Numbered from the stretch's first letter, positions 8,453 through 17,220 are shown. The stretch: 64,000 nt of DNA from JBEVJK01 sp040510195 (GCA_040510195.1 JBEVJK010000071.1:1-64000); one strand, 5' to 3'. Numbers and translations are program-made. The notes: generated by a model not told the origin, from the sequence alone.

Positions 8453-8469
8453 ACAACTATGACTTGCAT
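8453..8469 (+). promoter_or_regulatory. Second copy of the motif at 2116-2132
   Basis: ACAACTATGACTTGCAT lies 75 bp before the GTG at 8528. It is identical to the first copy except for one base. The stretch from here to the start codon is also partly conserved between the two loci, especially the last ~30 bp around the ribosome-binding site. Confidence 0.4.
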
Positions 8470-8527
8470 CCCCATATGATTCTCACTTAGATGGCGCTAT
8501 CTCGGGTTGCTCAGCCGGAGGGGCGGC

Positions 8528-8728
8528 GTGATCAAGGAAACGATCGTGGATGGAGGCCGGGGAGAGCCCGGAGCCTCGCTGGCCTATTTGCACGACATGG
8601 CGGCGGAGATGGGCGACATGGCGTCAGGCCTCGGCTTTCCCATGATCGTCTATCTCCTGCAAATGACCGTGCTCGAAATCCTCGAGACGATCGAGCGCGA
8701 AAAGGCGGACCGCCGCCGACGCGAGTAG
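8528..8728 (+). CDS. Small protein of unknown function, paralog of the 2190 gene
   Basis: The product is 66 aa from GTG, with GGAGGGGCGG immediately before it. Same layout as the 2190 protein: a Gly/Glu-rich N-terminus, LAYLHDMAAEMGDMASGLG, a hydrophobic helix (PMIVYLLQMTVLEILETI) and a charged tail, here basic (EREKADRRRRE) rather than acidic. Retention of two copies with shared upstream sequence suggests a selected but undescribed role, perhaps in stress response. No family recognised. Confidence 0.6.
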   Translation: MIKETIVDGGRGEPGASLAYLHDMAAEMGDMASGLGFPMIVYLLQMTVLEILETIEREKADRRRRE

Positions 8729-9067
8729 ACGTCGGTCAGGGGCTCGTGCGAGCGGCAGTCCAGCGGCCGCAAGGCTCGCCCTGGCATGTCCCAGCGTCGG
8801 CGCGCCGGCTCGCCTTTCTCACGGCAAGCTTGACGGCTATCCTGAGGCTTCGCAGGAGAGCGACGACATGGACGGGGATGCGCAAATTGAGGCCTCACAG
8901 AGACGCGTGGTCGAGACCGCAAAGGGGCCCAAACTTGCCTTCTGCAGCTGGATCGCGGAGGGCCTCGCCTGCAAGGTCCGGCAGGATTCGCATGTGGCGA
9001 CGATGGACATGAGCAAGGCCGCTTGGCGGTGCCGAGCCGTGAGCGCTTTGATGGTTCGAATCCGGCA
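8729..9067. other. Intergenic stretch before the dehydratase
   Basis: This 339-bp gap contains only the doubtful small ORF at 8868. GGTTCGAATCC near 9053 resembles a tRNA T-loop, but neither the flanking stem nor the rest of a tRNA forms. I see no clear promoter or terminator. Confidence 0.4.
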
Positions 9068-9071
9068 ATGA
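8868..9071 (+). CDS. Possible small ORF overlapping the dehydratase start
   Basis: A 67-aa frame begins at an ATG with GGAG about 10 nt upstream and ends in an ATGA overlap with the next gene, as translationally coupled genes do. The protein (three Cys, no recognisable domain) resembles nothing I know. The overlap is the main argument for it; the lack of any recognisable domain argues against it. Confidence 0.25.
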   Translation: MDGDAQIEASQRRVVETAKGPKLAFCSWIAEGLACKVRQDSHVATMDMSKAAWRCRAVSALMVRIRQ

Positions 9072-10774
9072 ACGGCTCCAAGCCCGTCCATGGCCTCAGA
9101 CGCGGCCTCACCAACTACGGCGATCGCGAATTCAGCCTCTTTCTCAGGCGTTCGTTCGCCAGCTCAATGGGGTATGGCAAGGAGTTCTTGGATCGGCCGA
9201 TCGTCGGCATCGCCCACTCGGCGAGTGGCTTCAACAATTGCCATCGCCACTTCCCGGAGCTGATCGAGGCGGTGAAGCGTGGGGTGCTCGCTGCCGGAGC
9301 GCTGCCGATCGAGTTTCCGACGATCTCGCTCGGCGAGGTGTTCCTCAACCCGACCAGCCTCAAATTCCGCAACCTGATGTCGATGGACGTCGAAGAAATG
9401 ATCCGCGCCCAGCCCATGGACGCGGTCGTGCTGCTCGGCGGCTGCGACAAGACGGTCCCGGCCCAGCTGATGGGCGCCGCTTCGGCCGACCTGCCGGCGG
9501 TTCAGCTGGTCGCCGGGCCGATGTCGACCGGCAGGCACCGCGGCGAACGCCTGGGCGCCTGCACCGATTGCCGACGGTTCTGGGCGAGATTCAGGGCCGG
9601 GGATATCGACCGTGAAGAGTTAGACCGGGTCGAGCAGCTCCTCGCCTCCACGGCGGGGACCTGCGCCGTCATGGGCACAGCGAGCACCATGGCCGCTCTC
9701 GCCGAGGCGCTGGGCATGATGCCGACGGGGGCGGCCGCCGTGCCGGCCGTCGACGCCGCTCGGCTGCGCGTCGCCGAGGAAACCGGCCGCATTGCCGTTG
9801 CCCTGATCGGCGCCGACCATCTCCGTCCCAGCCGCATCATGACCGAGGCTGCCTTCGAGAACGCCTTGCGACTGCTGCTCGCGCTGGGCGGCTCGACCAA
9901 TGCCATCATCCATCTGACCGCGATCGCCGGTCGCCTCGGTGTCGCGATCGACCTTCACCGTCTCAACGAACTCAGCGACACCACGCCCGTCCTCGTGGAT
10001 CTCAAGCCGACCGGCACCGGCTATATGGAGGATCTGCAAGCCGCCGGCGGAATTCCGGCCGTGCTGCGCGAGCTCGGCCCGCTGCTCGATCTGGACTGCC
10101 TGACCGTGACGGGCGAGACGCTCGGCCAGCGCCTCGACCGCACGCCTCGATGGGTGGATCGCGCAGTCGTCCGGGCCGTTGACGATCCTCTGCACGACAA
10201 AGGGGGACTGGTCGCGCTGTTCGGCAATCTCGCGCCGCGAGGCGCGATCCTGAAGCGCTCGGCTGCCGATCCCAGCCTGTTCGAGACGGAGGGAAGGGCC
10301 GTGGTGTTCGAATCTCTGGAGGACCTCGCCACCCGCATCGACGACCCGGCGCTCGAGGTGTCGGCAGACGACGTCCTGGTCCTCAAGAATGCCGGACCGA
10401 CCAGCGCCTCCGCGATGCCCGAAGCAGGCTACCTGCCGATACCGGCCAAGCTCGCAAAGGCGGGCGTCAAGGACATGGTGCGCATTTCCGATGCGAGGAT
10501 GAGCGGCACGGCCTATGGCACGGTCATCCTGCATGTCGCGCCCGACGCCGCGGCGGGCGGTCCGCTGGCCCTGGTGCGCAGCGGCGATCGCATCCGGCTG
10601 AGCGTCGAGGGCCGTCGGCTCGATTTGCTGGTCGACCCGTCCGAGCTCGACCGGCGAGCCAGCAGCCTGCTATCCGATCACCCTTTGCCTCCGCGCGGAT
10701 ACGCTCGCCTCTACCGCGAACAGATCCTGCAGGCGGATGAAGGCTGCGATTTCGCTTTCCTGAAGGGCGTCTGA
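9068..10774 (+). CDS. IlvD/Edd family dehydratase (sugar-acid or dihydroxy-acid dehydratase)
   Basis: The product is 568 aa from the ATG at 9068. It is an iron-sulfur dehydratase of the IlvD/Edd superfamily: C58 (NNCHRHF), C126 (GGCDKTVPA) and C199 (GTCAVMGTA) are the three expected cluster or active-site cysteines. GGSTNA (near residue 278) and ARMSGTAYG (near residue 477) are further family signatures. The length and SMGYGKEFLDRPIVGIA opening resemble the sugar-acid branch (L-arabinonate, D-xylonate type) as much as branched-chain IlvD. The neighbours do not include ilv genes, so a sugar-acid substrate is more likely. The ribosome-binding site is poor. Confidence 0.85.
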   Translation: MNGSKPVHGLRRGLTNYGDREFSLFLRRSFASSMGYGKEFLDRPIVGIAHSASGFNNCHRHFPELIEAVKRGVLAAGALPIEFPTISLGEVFLNPTSLKFRNLMSMDVEEMIRAQPMDAVVLLGGCDKTVPAQLMGAASADLPAVQLVAGPMSTGRHRGERLGACTDCRRFWARFRAGDIDREELDRVEQLLASTAGTCAVMGTASTMAALAEALGMMPTGAAAVPAVDAARLRVAEETGRIAVALIGADHLRPSRIMTEAAFENALRLLLALGGSTNAIIHLTAIAGRLGVAIDLHRLNELSDTTPVLVDLKPTGTGYMEDLQAAGGIPAVLRELGPLLDLDCLTVTGETLGQRLDRTPRWVDRAVVRAVDDPLHDKGGLVALFGNLAPRGAILKRSAADPSLFETEGRAVVFESLEDLATRIDDPALEVSADDVLVLKNAGPTSASAMPEAGYLPIPAKLAKAGVKDMVRISDARMSGTAYGTVILHVAPDAAAGGPLALVRSGDRIRLSVEGRRLDLLVDPSELDRRASSLLSDHPLPPRGYARLYREQILQADEGCDFAFLKGV

Positions 10775-10797
10775 CCGACCGAAGTCGCCTGCGGAGC

Positions 10798-11205
10798 TCA
10801 GAGCCGCTTCTGCAGTTCGGGCAGAAGGACGACGCTCTCCTGTTCGTTGGGGTCGGTCCGGGCGATCACCGCCACGCAGTCTTCGCTGTCGCTGGGGTTG
10901 TAGGGCTGGTGTGGCATGTCGGCCGGAATGTAGAGAAAATCACCGGGCCCGACCTCCAGATGCCGGTCGAGACCTTCGCCGTAATACATGGCCGACTTTC
11001 CGCTGAGCACATAGATCGCGGTTTCATGCGCTTTGTGCTTGTGCGCGTTGGCGACCATTCCCGGCTTCAGCACGACCAGCTGCATGTGGATTCCGCTTGC
11101 CCCGACGCTCTCCGCCGAGATGGCGGGCCGATAGGAAAGCCCTTGCTTGCCGACAAACGCCTCGCCGGTCCTGACCACGTGGCAGTCCTTGTCGCTCTTC
11201 GTCAC
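10798..11205 (-). CDS. Cupin domain protein at the end of the amine-transport block
   Basis: The product is 135 aa from GTG with GAGGG upstream. Single cupin barrel: KHKAHETAIYVLSGKSAMYYG (first motif) and GDFLYIPADMPHQPYNPSDSE (second motif) with His and Glu metal ligands. It lies 38 bp downstream of the ABC ATPase gene on the same strand, so it is likely the last gene of the block starting at 15825 or 17174. Function unknown; such cupins can be isomerases, oxygenases or ligand binders. Confidence 0.75.
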   Translation of the reverse strand: MTKSDKDCHVVRTGEAFVGKQGLSYRPAISAESVGASGIHMQLVVLKPGMVANAHKHKAHETAIYVLSGKSAMYYGEGLDRHLEVGPGDFLYIPADMPHQPYNPSDSEDCVAVIARTDPNEQESVVLLPELQKRL

Positions 11206-11243
11206 GCCTCGACCCTCTTCTCTGAAAGCCTCTCATAGCACGC

Positions 11244-12338
11244 CTAGGCGTCGAGGATCACCGGCTCGGCGCCGTTGCGCATGCTGACCTGGAGATGCGC
11301 GCCCGTCGCCACGGTGGCAGCATGAGAGGCGCCGGCACGCGGCTGGTCGACCATCAGCCTCGAACCATCGGGAAGAGCGAGGTGGAGGCGGACGTTCCTG
11401 CCCTGGAACACGATGCTCTCGACAACGGCCTGGACGCTGCCGGGCCGCGTCTCCAATCCGACCACGATGTCCTCCGGCCGCACGCCGACCGTCACCGCGG
11501 CGCCCGGCGCCAGACGTCTCTTGTCGTTCACGGAGGCGTCCAGCATGAAGCCGCCCGCCGCCAGCCTGCAGCGCGAACCGCTCCATTCCACCAGTCGCGC
11601 ATCGAGGATGTTCATCGTACCAATGAACGACGCCACGAACCGCGTCAGAGGCCGGTCGTAGAGCGTCGCCGGCGCAGCGATTTGCTCGACGCGGCCTTTG
11701 TTCATCACGACGATGCGGTCGGATATGGACAAAGCCTCCGTCTGATCGTGCGTGACCATCACGAAGGTCGTTCCGAGCCGGGATTGCAAGCGCTTCAACT
11801 CGACCTGCATCTGCTGGCGCAGATGCGCGTCGAGCGCCGACAAGGGCTCGTCGAGCAAGAGAACACGCGGTTCGCAAACGATCGCTCGGGCCAGCGCCAC
11901 GCGTTGCCGCTGGCCGCCGGACAGCTCCGAGACCCGGGCCGCGATCTTGTCCGCGAGGCCGACCAAGTCGAGGGCGTCCGCGACGCGCTTGCGGCGGTCG
12001 GCAGCGCCGATGCCCCGCACCGACAGGCCGAAGCCGACATTGGCGCTGACGTCCATGTGCGGGAACAGGGCATAGTCCTGGAACACGGTGTTGACCGGGC
12101 GGTCGAAGGGCCGCAGCTCCGTGATGTCGGCGCCGGCGAGCAGCACGCGGCCGTCCGACGGGCTTTCGAAGCCGGCGATCACCCTCAGACTGGTGGTCTT
12201 CCCGCAGCCAGACGGGCCTAGCAAGGTCAGGAACTCGCCCTCAGCGATGTCGAGGTCGACGTGGTCCAGGCCGACCACCTCTCCGGCAAAGCGCTTAGAG
12301 ACCCCGTCCAGCCGAAGCAGGGGCGGCGAGGCGCTCAT
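11244..12338 (-). CDS. Spermidine/putrescine-type ABC transporter ATP-binding protein
   Basis: The product is 364 aa. Walker A GPSGCGKTT (near 42), Q-loop VFQDYALFPH, signature LSGGQRQR, Walker B VLLLDEPLSALD and H-loop VMVTHDQTEA are all intact. The C-terminal ~120 residues form a TOBE domain (VGVRPEDIVV), as in PotA-type subunits of polyamine and related importers. The start overlaps the regulator's stop (ATGA). It forms an importer with the two permeases and binding protein encoded upstream at 13024-15825. Confidence 0.9.
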   Translation of the reverse strand: MSASPPLLRLDGVSKRFAGEVVGLDHVDLDIAEGEFLTLLGPSGCGKTTSLRVIAGFESPSDGRVLLAGADITELRPFDRPVNTVFQDYALFPHMDVSANVGFGLSVRGIGAADRRKRVADALDLVGLADKIAARVSELSGGQRQRVALARAIVCEPRVLLLDEPLSALDAHLRQQMQVELKRLQSRLGTTFVMVTHDQTEALSISDRIVVMNKGRVEQIAAPATLYDRPLTRFVASFIGTMNILDARLVEWSGSRCRLAAGGFMLDASVNDKRRLAPGAAVTVGVRPEDIVVGLETRPGSVQAVVESIVFQGRNVRLHLALPDGSRLMVDQPRAGASHAATVATGAHLQVSMRNGAEPVILDA

Positions 12339-13015
12339 TTCTCGCGCGCGTTGTCCGCGAAGCCCGCGCCGTCGCGCGCCTCCGACGGCTTGGTGGTGTT
12401 GACCCAGACGATGATGCAGCGCTCCGCACCGATGTTGCGGAAAGAGTGACGCAAGGTGCTCTTGAACGCGAAGCTGTCGCCCGCCTTGAGCAGGTATGCG
12501 GTCCCGTCGATCGTCAGTTCGACCTGACCGCTCGATACGAGGCCGAACTCATGCCCGGCATGGGCGTAGGCCTCCGCCGTGCCACCGCCGGGTTCGACGA
12601 TCACCGACATGCCGGTCAGTGCGGCGCCCGGCGGCGACAGGAGTTGCTTGACGATGCCCTCGGAGCGAACGGGAAGCGGCCGTCGATCGTTGGCCCGCAC
12701 GCAATAAAGGTCGCTGATGGCCGCGTCGCCGTCGACGATCAGCGCCGAAGGCTCGATGTCGAGCGCCGCCGCCAAGGGCCAGATCACCCTGACCCTGAGC
12801 GACGACATCCCACGCTCGATCTGGCTCAGGGCGCCGATCGAGATTCCGGCCTTGGCGGCGAGCTCCGAGAGCGCCATCCCCCGCTCCAGGCGCAAGGCGC
12901 GCAAGCGGCGCCCGACGCGAAGGTCGGCCTCGTTGACGTCCCTTGCGGCGCCCTCGGCGGGCGTCGCCAGCGTATCCAGGCCTTCGGCGCTTCTCGGCTT
13001 CGCCTCATCGGTCAT
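12335..13015 (-). CDS. XRE-family regulator with C-terminal cupin domain (PuuR-like)
   Basis: The product is 226 aa. A helix-turn-helix (~32-85: RLRALRLERGMALSELAAKAGISIGALSQIERG) is followed by a cupin sensor domain (~125-205: AYAHAGHEFGLVSSGQVELTIDG; AGDSFAFKSTLRHSFRNIG). This arrangement is that of PuuR and related regulators of amine catabolism, in which the cupin binds the inducer. It is encoded inside the transport operon between binding protein and ATPase. Two similar palindromes (15865-15878 and 17207-17220) are candidate operators. Confidence 0.85.
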   Translation of the reverse strand: MTDEAKPRSAEGLDTLATPAEGAARDVNEADLRVGRRLRALRLERGMALSELAAKAGISIGALSQIERGMSSLRVRVIWPLAAALDIEPSALIVDGDAAISDLYCVRANDRRPLPVRSEGIVKQLLSPPGAALTGMSVIVEPGGGTAEAYAHAGHEFGLVSSGQVELTIDGTAYLLKAGDSFAFKSTLRHSFRNIGAERCIIVWVNTTKPSEARDGAGFADNAREK

Positions 13016-13023
13016 GGCGAACG

Positions 13024-14100
13024 TCAGCCCCCGGCCTTGATCTTCTCAAACATCTTGGCGAGGTCGTCGTTCTGCTTCATGGGTCCCGTGAAGACGGTCG
13101 ATTTCAGCATGACCTCCGGGTCGGACGGCAGCTGGACCTGCTCCAGCGTGGCCGGCTCCACCGCCTCGAAAGCGGTCTTCGTCGAGCTGCCATAGCCATA
13201 CGCTTCGATCAGGTACTTTCCCGACCCTTCTTCCAGGCGGCTGTTGATAAAGTCATAGGCGAGGTCGACGTTCTTGGCGTCCTTCAGAATCACGAAGCCG
13301 CAGGCCCAGGTAAGCATGCCTTCCTTTGGCTTCATGAAGGCGACCGGCAGGCCCTGCTTCTTGAGTGCATTCGCCGAGGCGTTCCAGGTCATCGCCGCGA
13401 CGAGCGCGCCGCTCGCCAGGGACTGTTCGACGGACGTCATGTCGGTCGTGTAGGCGGACAGCAGCGGGCGCTGCTCGCGGAGCTTCTCCGCCACCTTCTC
13501 CAGCTCCTCGGGCGTCATGTCGAACGGGTTGACGCCGGCCAGGATCGCAGCCACGACCGGAGTGTCATGGACCGCGTCGATCGTCGCGATGCGGCCTGCA
13601 TACTCCTTGTCCCACAACAGGTTCCAGCTGGCCTCGGGATCCTTCACGAGGTCCGTGCGGTAGAGGATCGAGGTGTTTCCCCAATCCCACGGCACCATCC
13701 AGACCTTGCCGTCGCCGGCCTGGAGATCCGGCAAATTCTTGAAGACCGGGAAGATGGAGTCCCAATTCTTGATGCGGGCCGTGTCGATCGGCTGCAGCAG
13801 CCCTTCCTTGTTCCAACGCGCGACCTTGTCGTAGCAGGGATGAGCGATGTCCGGCCGGAAACCGGCCTTGACCTTGGTGAAGGCGTCGTCGTCGTCGCCG
13901 AAGAAGCTGATGTCGACGCCGTCCGGGTGCGCTTCGAGGAAGCTCTTGTTGAAGTCCGGCAGTTCGTAGCCCGACCATGTGAAGTATTGCAGCTTGTCCT
14001 GGGCGACGGCAGGCGGCATCTCCACTGCGAGAGTCATGGCCAGCGCCGCAAAGCCGATCTTGGCGCAGGAGCTCCATTTCGATTTCCGTGTGAAGGTCAT
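13024..14100 (-). CDS. Spermidine/putrescine-type ABC substrate-binding protein
   Basis: The product is 358 aa with a Sec signal peptide (residues ~1-33, ending VAQ-DK). The mature protein opens with LQYFTWSGYELPDF, the PotD/PotF-type start, and has WMVPWDWGNTSILYRTD and TWACGFVILKDAKNVDLAYDFIN. It is periplasmic and delivers an amine-like ligand to the permeases at 14126-15825. It is clearly paralogous to the protein at 59203 (shared FFGD-D-DAF, GF-DI-HPC and MPWDWGNT). The ligand is inferred to be an amine or quaternary amine from context. Confidence 0.9.
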   Translation of the reverse strand: MTFTRKSKWSSCAKIGFAALAMTLAVEMPPAVAQDKLQYFTWSGYELPDFNKSFLEAHPDGVDISFFGDDDDAFTKVKAGFRPDIAHPCYDKVARWNKEGLLQPIDTARIKNWDSIFPVFKNLPDLQAGDGKVWMVPWDWGNTSILYRTDLVKDPEASWNLLWDKEYAGRIATIDAVHDTPVVAAILAGVNPFDMTPEELEKVAEKLREQRPLLSAYTTDMTSVEQSLASGALVAAMTWNASANALKKQGLPVAFMKPKEGMLTWACGFVILKDAKNVDLAYDFINSRLEEGSGKYLIEAYGYGSSTKTAFEAVEPATLEQVQLPSDPEVMLKSTVFTGPMKQNDDLAKMFEKIKAGG

Positions 14101-14125
14101 TGCGGTTCTCCTCTGGTCTTGTGGT

Positions 14126-14947
14126 TCAGGTCGTTGCAGGTCGCAGCAACTGGCGCGAGCTTCCTCGGCGGCGCAAAAGCTCGGCCAGCGAGGCGATGGT
14201 GATCGAAACGGCGAGCAGCACGGTGCCGAGCGCCATGACGAGCGGCAGGGAGGTGGGAAAGCGCAGCTGTGCCCAGATGTAGAGCGGCAAGGTCTGCTCC
14301 GTTCCCGCCAGGAAGAAGGCGACGACGAACTCGTCGAACGACGTCAGAAAAGACAGCATGAACGCCGAGGCGACCGCCGGCAGGCTCAGAGGGAGCATGA
14401 TGCGCCGGAATGTCAGCCAATCGCCGGCACCGAGGTCGAGCGCCGCTTCGGCGACGCTTTGCGGAATGGCGGCAAAGCGGCCGCGCATCACCACAACGGT
14501 CGTCGGCAGGGCGACCAGGATGTGGCCGAGGACGATCGACAACAGCGAAAGCCCCAGTCCTGCCAAATTGACCAGCACCAGCAAGGCGATGCCGACGATC
14601 ACGCCGGGTATGAGGATCGGCAGCCGCGCGAGCGACGACACGATCAGAGCGGCCCGCGAGCGTCCGTAGAGGTCCATGTAGGCCACCGTGATGCCGACAA
14701 GCGTGGCACCCGCCGCCGCTGCGATCGCCACGACCATGCTGTTCGCAAAGGCGCTCGACAGTGCGGAGTTGCCGATCAGCTTGCCATACCAGTCGAGGGT
14801 GAACCCTTGCAGCGGAAATGCCGCCTGAATCGAATCGTTGAACGAAAACAACGGGATCAGAGCAACCGGGAGATAGAGGAAGATCAGATAGGCGACCACA
14901 TAGGCCGTGAGGGGTGCTGAGCCTTCCGACGCCCGGCGCATCATCAC
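14126..14947 (-). CDS. ABC transporter permease, PotC type
   Basis: The product is 273 aa with about six membrane helices and the EAA loop near 165-185 (EAALDLGAGDWLTFRRIMLP), which docks with the ATPase. VAYLIFLYLPVALIPLFSFN is the first helix. Its start overlaps the stop of the neighbouring permease, so the two are translationally coupled. Three consecutive ATGs make the exact start uncertain by one or two residues. Confidence 0.9.
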   Translation of the reverse strand: MMMRRASEGSAPLTAYVVAYLIFLYLPVALIPLFSFNDSIQAAFPLQGFTLDWYGKLIGNSALSSAFANSMVVAIAAAAGATLVGITVAYMDLYGRSRAALIVSSLARLPILIPGVIVGIALLVLVNLAGLGLSLLSIVLGHILVALPTTVVVMRGRFAAIPQSVAEAALDLGAGDWLTFRRIMLPLSLPAVASAFMLSFLTSFDEFVVAFFLAGTEQTLPLYIWAQLRFPTSLPLVMALGTVLLAVSITIASLAELLRRRGSSRQLLRPATT

Positions 14948-15825
14948 ATCCTGCTCCCGAAACGCCTGTCGGCTTGCCGCGTCAGCCGGATCAGCACGAG
15001 GATGACGAGCATGACGCCAAGCGAAAGCGCCGCCCCGAAAGGCCAGTCGTTGGCCTTGCCGAAGTTCGCCTGGATCAGCGAGCCGACCATCGTGCTCGAC
15101 GGGCCGCCGACCAACGCCGGCGTCACGTAGTCGCCGACCGTCGGCACGAAGACCACGAGCGCGGCGGCCATGACGCCCGGCATGGAGTTGGGCAGGATCA
15201 CGCGCCAGAACGTCGTGCCCGGCCTGGCCCCCAGATCGCTCGCCGCTTCCAGCAGCGTCCGCGGGATGGTTTCCAGCGAGACGTAGATGGGAAGGATGGC
15301 GAACGGTGCGTAGGCGTGCGCCAGGGTGACGACAACCGCTGCAGGGGTGTTGAGGAAGGCCAAAGTCGGCTCTGCCAGGATGCCGCTCGAGGTCAGGAAC
15401 GAGTTCAGCACGCCATTGTAGGCGAGCACGATCTTCCAGGCGAAAACCCGCAAGAGATAGCTCGTCCAGAACGGCAGCGTGACCAGGAACAGCAACAGGG
15501 CGCGATGGCGCCCGGCGTGAAAGGCGAGAAAATAGGCGACCGGATAGGCGGTCAGCACCGTCGCCAGCGTGACCAGGCCGGCGATCACCAGCGAGCGCAG
15601 CAGCACGGTGGAATAGAGCGGGTCGGTCGCCATGTCGCGAAAATTGGCGAAGGTGAACCCCGCTCCCAGCAAGGACCCGTCATTGGCGCGGAATGCCAGG
15701 AAGACGACCAGCGCGAGCGCGAAGACGATCAGCAGGAACGTGACCACGCCTCCCGGCAGGAGCATGCCGACCCTGAAAGCCAGGGAAGAGCGGCTCACGG
15801 CGGTCGCCTGCGTCGCTGACGTCAT
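14944..15825 (-). CDS. ABC transporter permease, PotB type
   Basis: The product is 293 aa with about six membrane helices; the first is near 20-45 (LLPGGVVTFLLIVFALALVVFLAF). The EAA loop is EAASDLGARPGTTFWRVILP. It forms the membrane pore with the PotC-type subunit. The leader carries the TTCACA-GA-TGTGAA palindrome 40-53 bp before the start, suggesting transcription may start or be controlled here. Confidence 0.9.
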   Translation of the reverse strand: MTSATQATAVSRSSLAFRVGMLLPGGVVTFLLIVFALALVVFLAFRANDGSLLGAGFTFANFRDMATDPLYSTVLLRSLVIAGLVTLATVLTAYPVAYFLAFHAGRHRALLLFLVTLPFWTSYLLRVFAWKIVLAYNGVLNSFLTSSGILAEPTLAFLNTPAAVVVTLAHAYAPFAILPIYVSLETIPRTLLEAASDLGARPGTTFWRVILPNSMPGVMAAALVVFVPTVGDYVTPALVGGPSSTMVGSLIQANFGKANDWPFGAALSLGVMLVILVLIRLTRQADRRFGSRM

Positions 15826-15864
15826 GGCAAGCCTGACTGAGTTTATGAAACAGAAGCCTATTTA

Positions 15865-15878
15865 TTCACAGATGTGAA
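15865..15878. promoter_or_regulatory. Palindrome TTCACAGATGTGAA, candidate operator of the XRE-cupin regulator
   Basis: Six-base arms (TTCACA/TGTGAA) flank a 2-bp centre in the 65-bp gap between the oxidase stop and the permease start. A similar sequence, TTCACGAATTTGAA, lies upstream of the oxidase gene (17207-17220); 11 of 14 positions agree. Pairing with the local XRE regulator is inference. Confidence 0.5.
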
Positions 15879-15890
15879 CACCTGTCCATC

Positions 15891-17174
15891 CTATCGCTCG
15901 ACCGCGTCGAGCAGCCGATAGGCGGCGATCGTGGCCGCGACGCCGATCTGCCTGAAGCGGTGAAAGGCGATGGGCCGGATCGGAGTCGGCGGGAACGGAA
16001 TGGCGCGCCGGTCGCCGGTCACGAGATAGTCCGCCAGACGCTGGCCGAGCGCGGTCATCAGCCCCACCCCGCGGCCCTGGCAGCCGATCACGGCGACCAG
16101 CCCCTCCTCGGGCTGGTGGACGTGCGGCAGGTGATCTGGCGTCATCGCAACCCGACCGAACCAGCGTTTGTCGATCGGCACGCCCGACAGCGACGGGTAG
16201 AGACGCGCCAAGGCGCGCTCCAGATGTGCCCAGTCGCTCGGGCCTGCCGGCTGGCCCATACGGCCCCGGCCGCCGAGCACCAGGCGATCGCCGGCGCGGC
16301 GGTAGTAGACCAGGATGCGGCGGGAATCCGAAACGGCCTGCCCCTCCGGCAGGATCGGTTCCAATTGCGCGCTCGGCAGCGGTCCGGTCGCGATCTGGAA
16401 CGACTGCAACGGCACGATCGTTTCGGCGAGGCCGGGGACCAAGGCGTCCGAATAGGCATTCGTCGCCACCAGGACGTTCTTCGCTTCGACATGGTCTCCG
16501 TTCGCGGTGCCGATCCGCCATGACGAGCCGCTCCGGCGAAGGCTGGTCGCCCGGGTGCCTTCGGAGATTCGAACGCCTGCCTCGACCGCAATGCGCCCCA
16601 GCTCGAGCACGAAGGACAGCGGGTCGACCGTCCCGGCGCGCCGGTCGAGCCATCCGCCCAGATAGCCGCGCGCGCCGGTCAGCCGTGCCACAGTGTCGCC
16701 ATCGAGCATCTCGACGTCGGCGCCTCTCGCGCGCCATTCAGCATTGCGCCGCTCGGCAGCGCGCATCGCGGTGGCGGTGTGGGCGGCCTGGATCCAGCCG
16801 GCACGGGCGCGTTGCACGTCAAAGGCTCGCGCGTCGATGAGGTCGAACACCGTGTCTGCCGTCGCCGCGGCGAATGCGACGAGCCCTTCGCCTTGCTTGC
16901 CGCCAAAGCGGGCTATGAGCGCTTCGGGATCGAATTTGAGCCCCGGGATGACCTGCCCGCCATTGAGGCCGGATGCGCCCTGCCCGACCTCCAGGGCTTC
17001 GAGGACGCGAACGGTGAGCCCAAGTCCAGCGGCGTGATAGCCGGTGGAGAGCCCGAGCAGGCCGGCGCCGACGATGGCGACATCGACCTCCTCACCGGCT
17101 TCCAGCGGAGCGTGCAGCAGCCTTTGCCGCGCGGGGCGCCGCCAGACCGGCTCGAACGGAGGTGCTGCTGACAT
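15891..17174 (-). CDS. puuB: FAD-dependent amine oxidoreductase, PuuB-like
   Basis: The product is 427 aa, a DAO-family flavoprotein. The FAD-binding Rossmann motif is VAIVGAGLLGLSTGYHAAGLG (~32-52) and is followed by GASGLNGGQVIPGL, typical of gamma-glutamylputrescine oxidase and related enzymes. The C-terminal FAD contact is GCQGRGVGLMTALGQRLAD. It oxidises an amine to an aldehyde with release of ammonia or amine and H2O2. It lies upstream of the amine ABC genes on the same strand with a palindrome before it. A glutamylputrescine substrate is not proven, since puuA, puuC and puuD are not in the window. Confidence 0.75.
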   Translation of the reverse strand: MSAAPPFEPVWRRPARQRLLHAPLEAGEEVDVAIVGAGLLGLSTGYHAAGLGLTVRVLEALEVGQGASGLNGGQVIPGLKFDPEALIARFGGKQGEGLVAFAAATADTVFDLIDARAFDVQRARAGWIQAAHTATAMRAAERRNAEWRARGADVEMLDGDTVARLTGARGYLGGWLDRRAGTVDPLSFVLELGRIAVEAGVRISEGTRATSLRRSGSSWRIGTANGDHVEAKNVLVATNAYSDALVPGLAETIVPLQSFQIATGPLPSAQLEPILPEGQAVSDSRRILVYYRRAGDRLVLGGRGRMGQPAGPSDWAHLERALARLYPSLSGVPIDKRWFGRVAMTPDHLPHVHQPEEGLVAVIGCQGRGVGLMTALGQRLADYLVTGDRRAIPFPPTPIRPIAFHRFRQIGVAATIAAYRLLDAVER

Positions 17175-17206
17175 CGGTGACCTTGTCCACCCGACCTATC
17201 CCGGTT

Positions 17207-17220
17207 TTCACGAATTTGAA
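17207..17220. promoter_or_regulatory. Palindrome-like TTCACGAATTTGAA upstream of the PuuB-like gene
   Basis: It lies 33-46 bp before the start of the oxidase gene and resembles the site at 15865-15878; the outer bases TTCAC..AT.TGAA are conserved. It is a candidate second operator for the XRE-cupin regulator. Confidence 0.45.

Noticed and set aside
8257..8490. 77-codon ORF between the ParB-like fragment and the second small paralog
   Set aside because: No ribosome-binding site, no recognisable domain, and its end overlaps the conserved motif at 8453-8469.
9050..9070. tRNA-like T-loop GGTTCGAATCC
   Set aside because: The 5-bp T-stem does not pair, and no acceptor, D or anticodon arm can be drawn around it.
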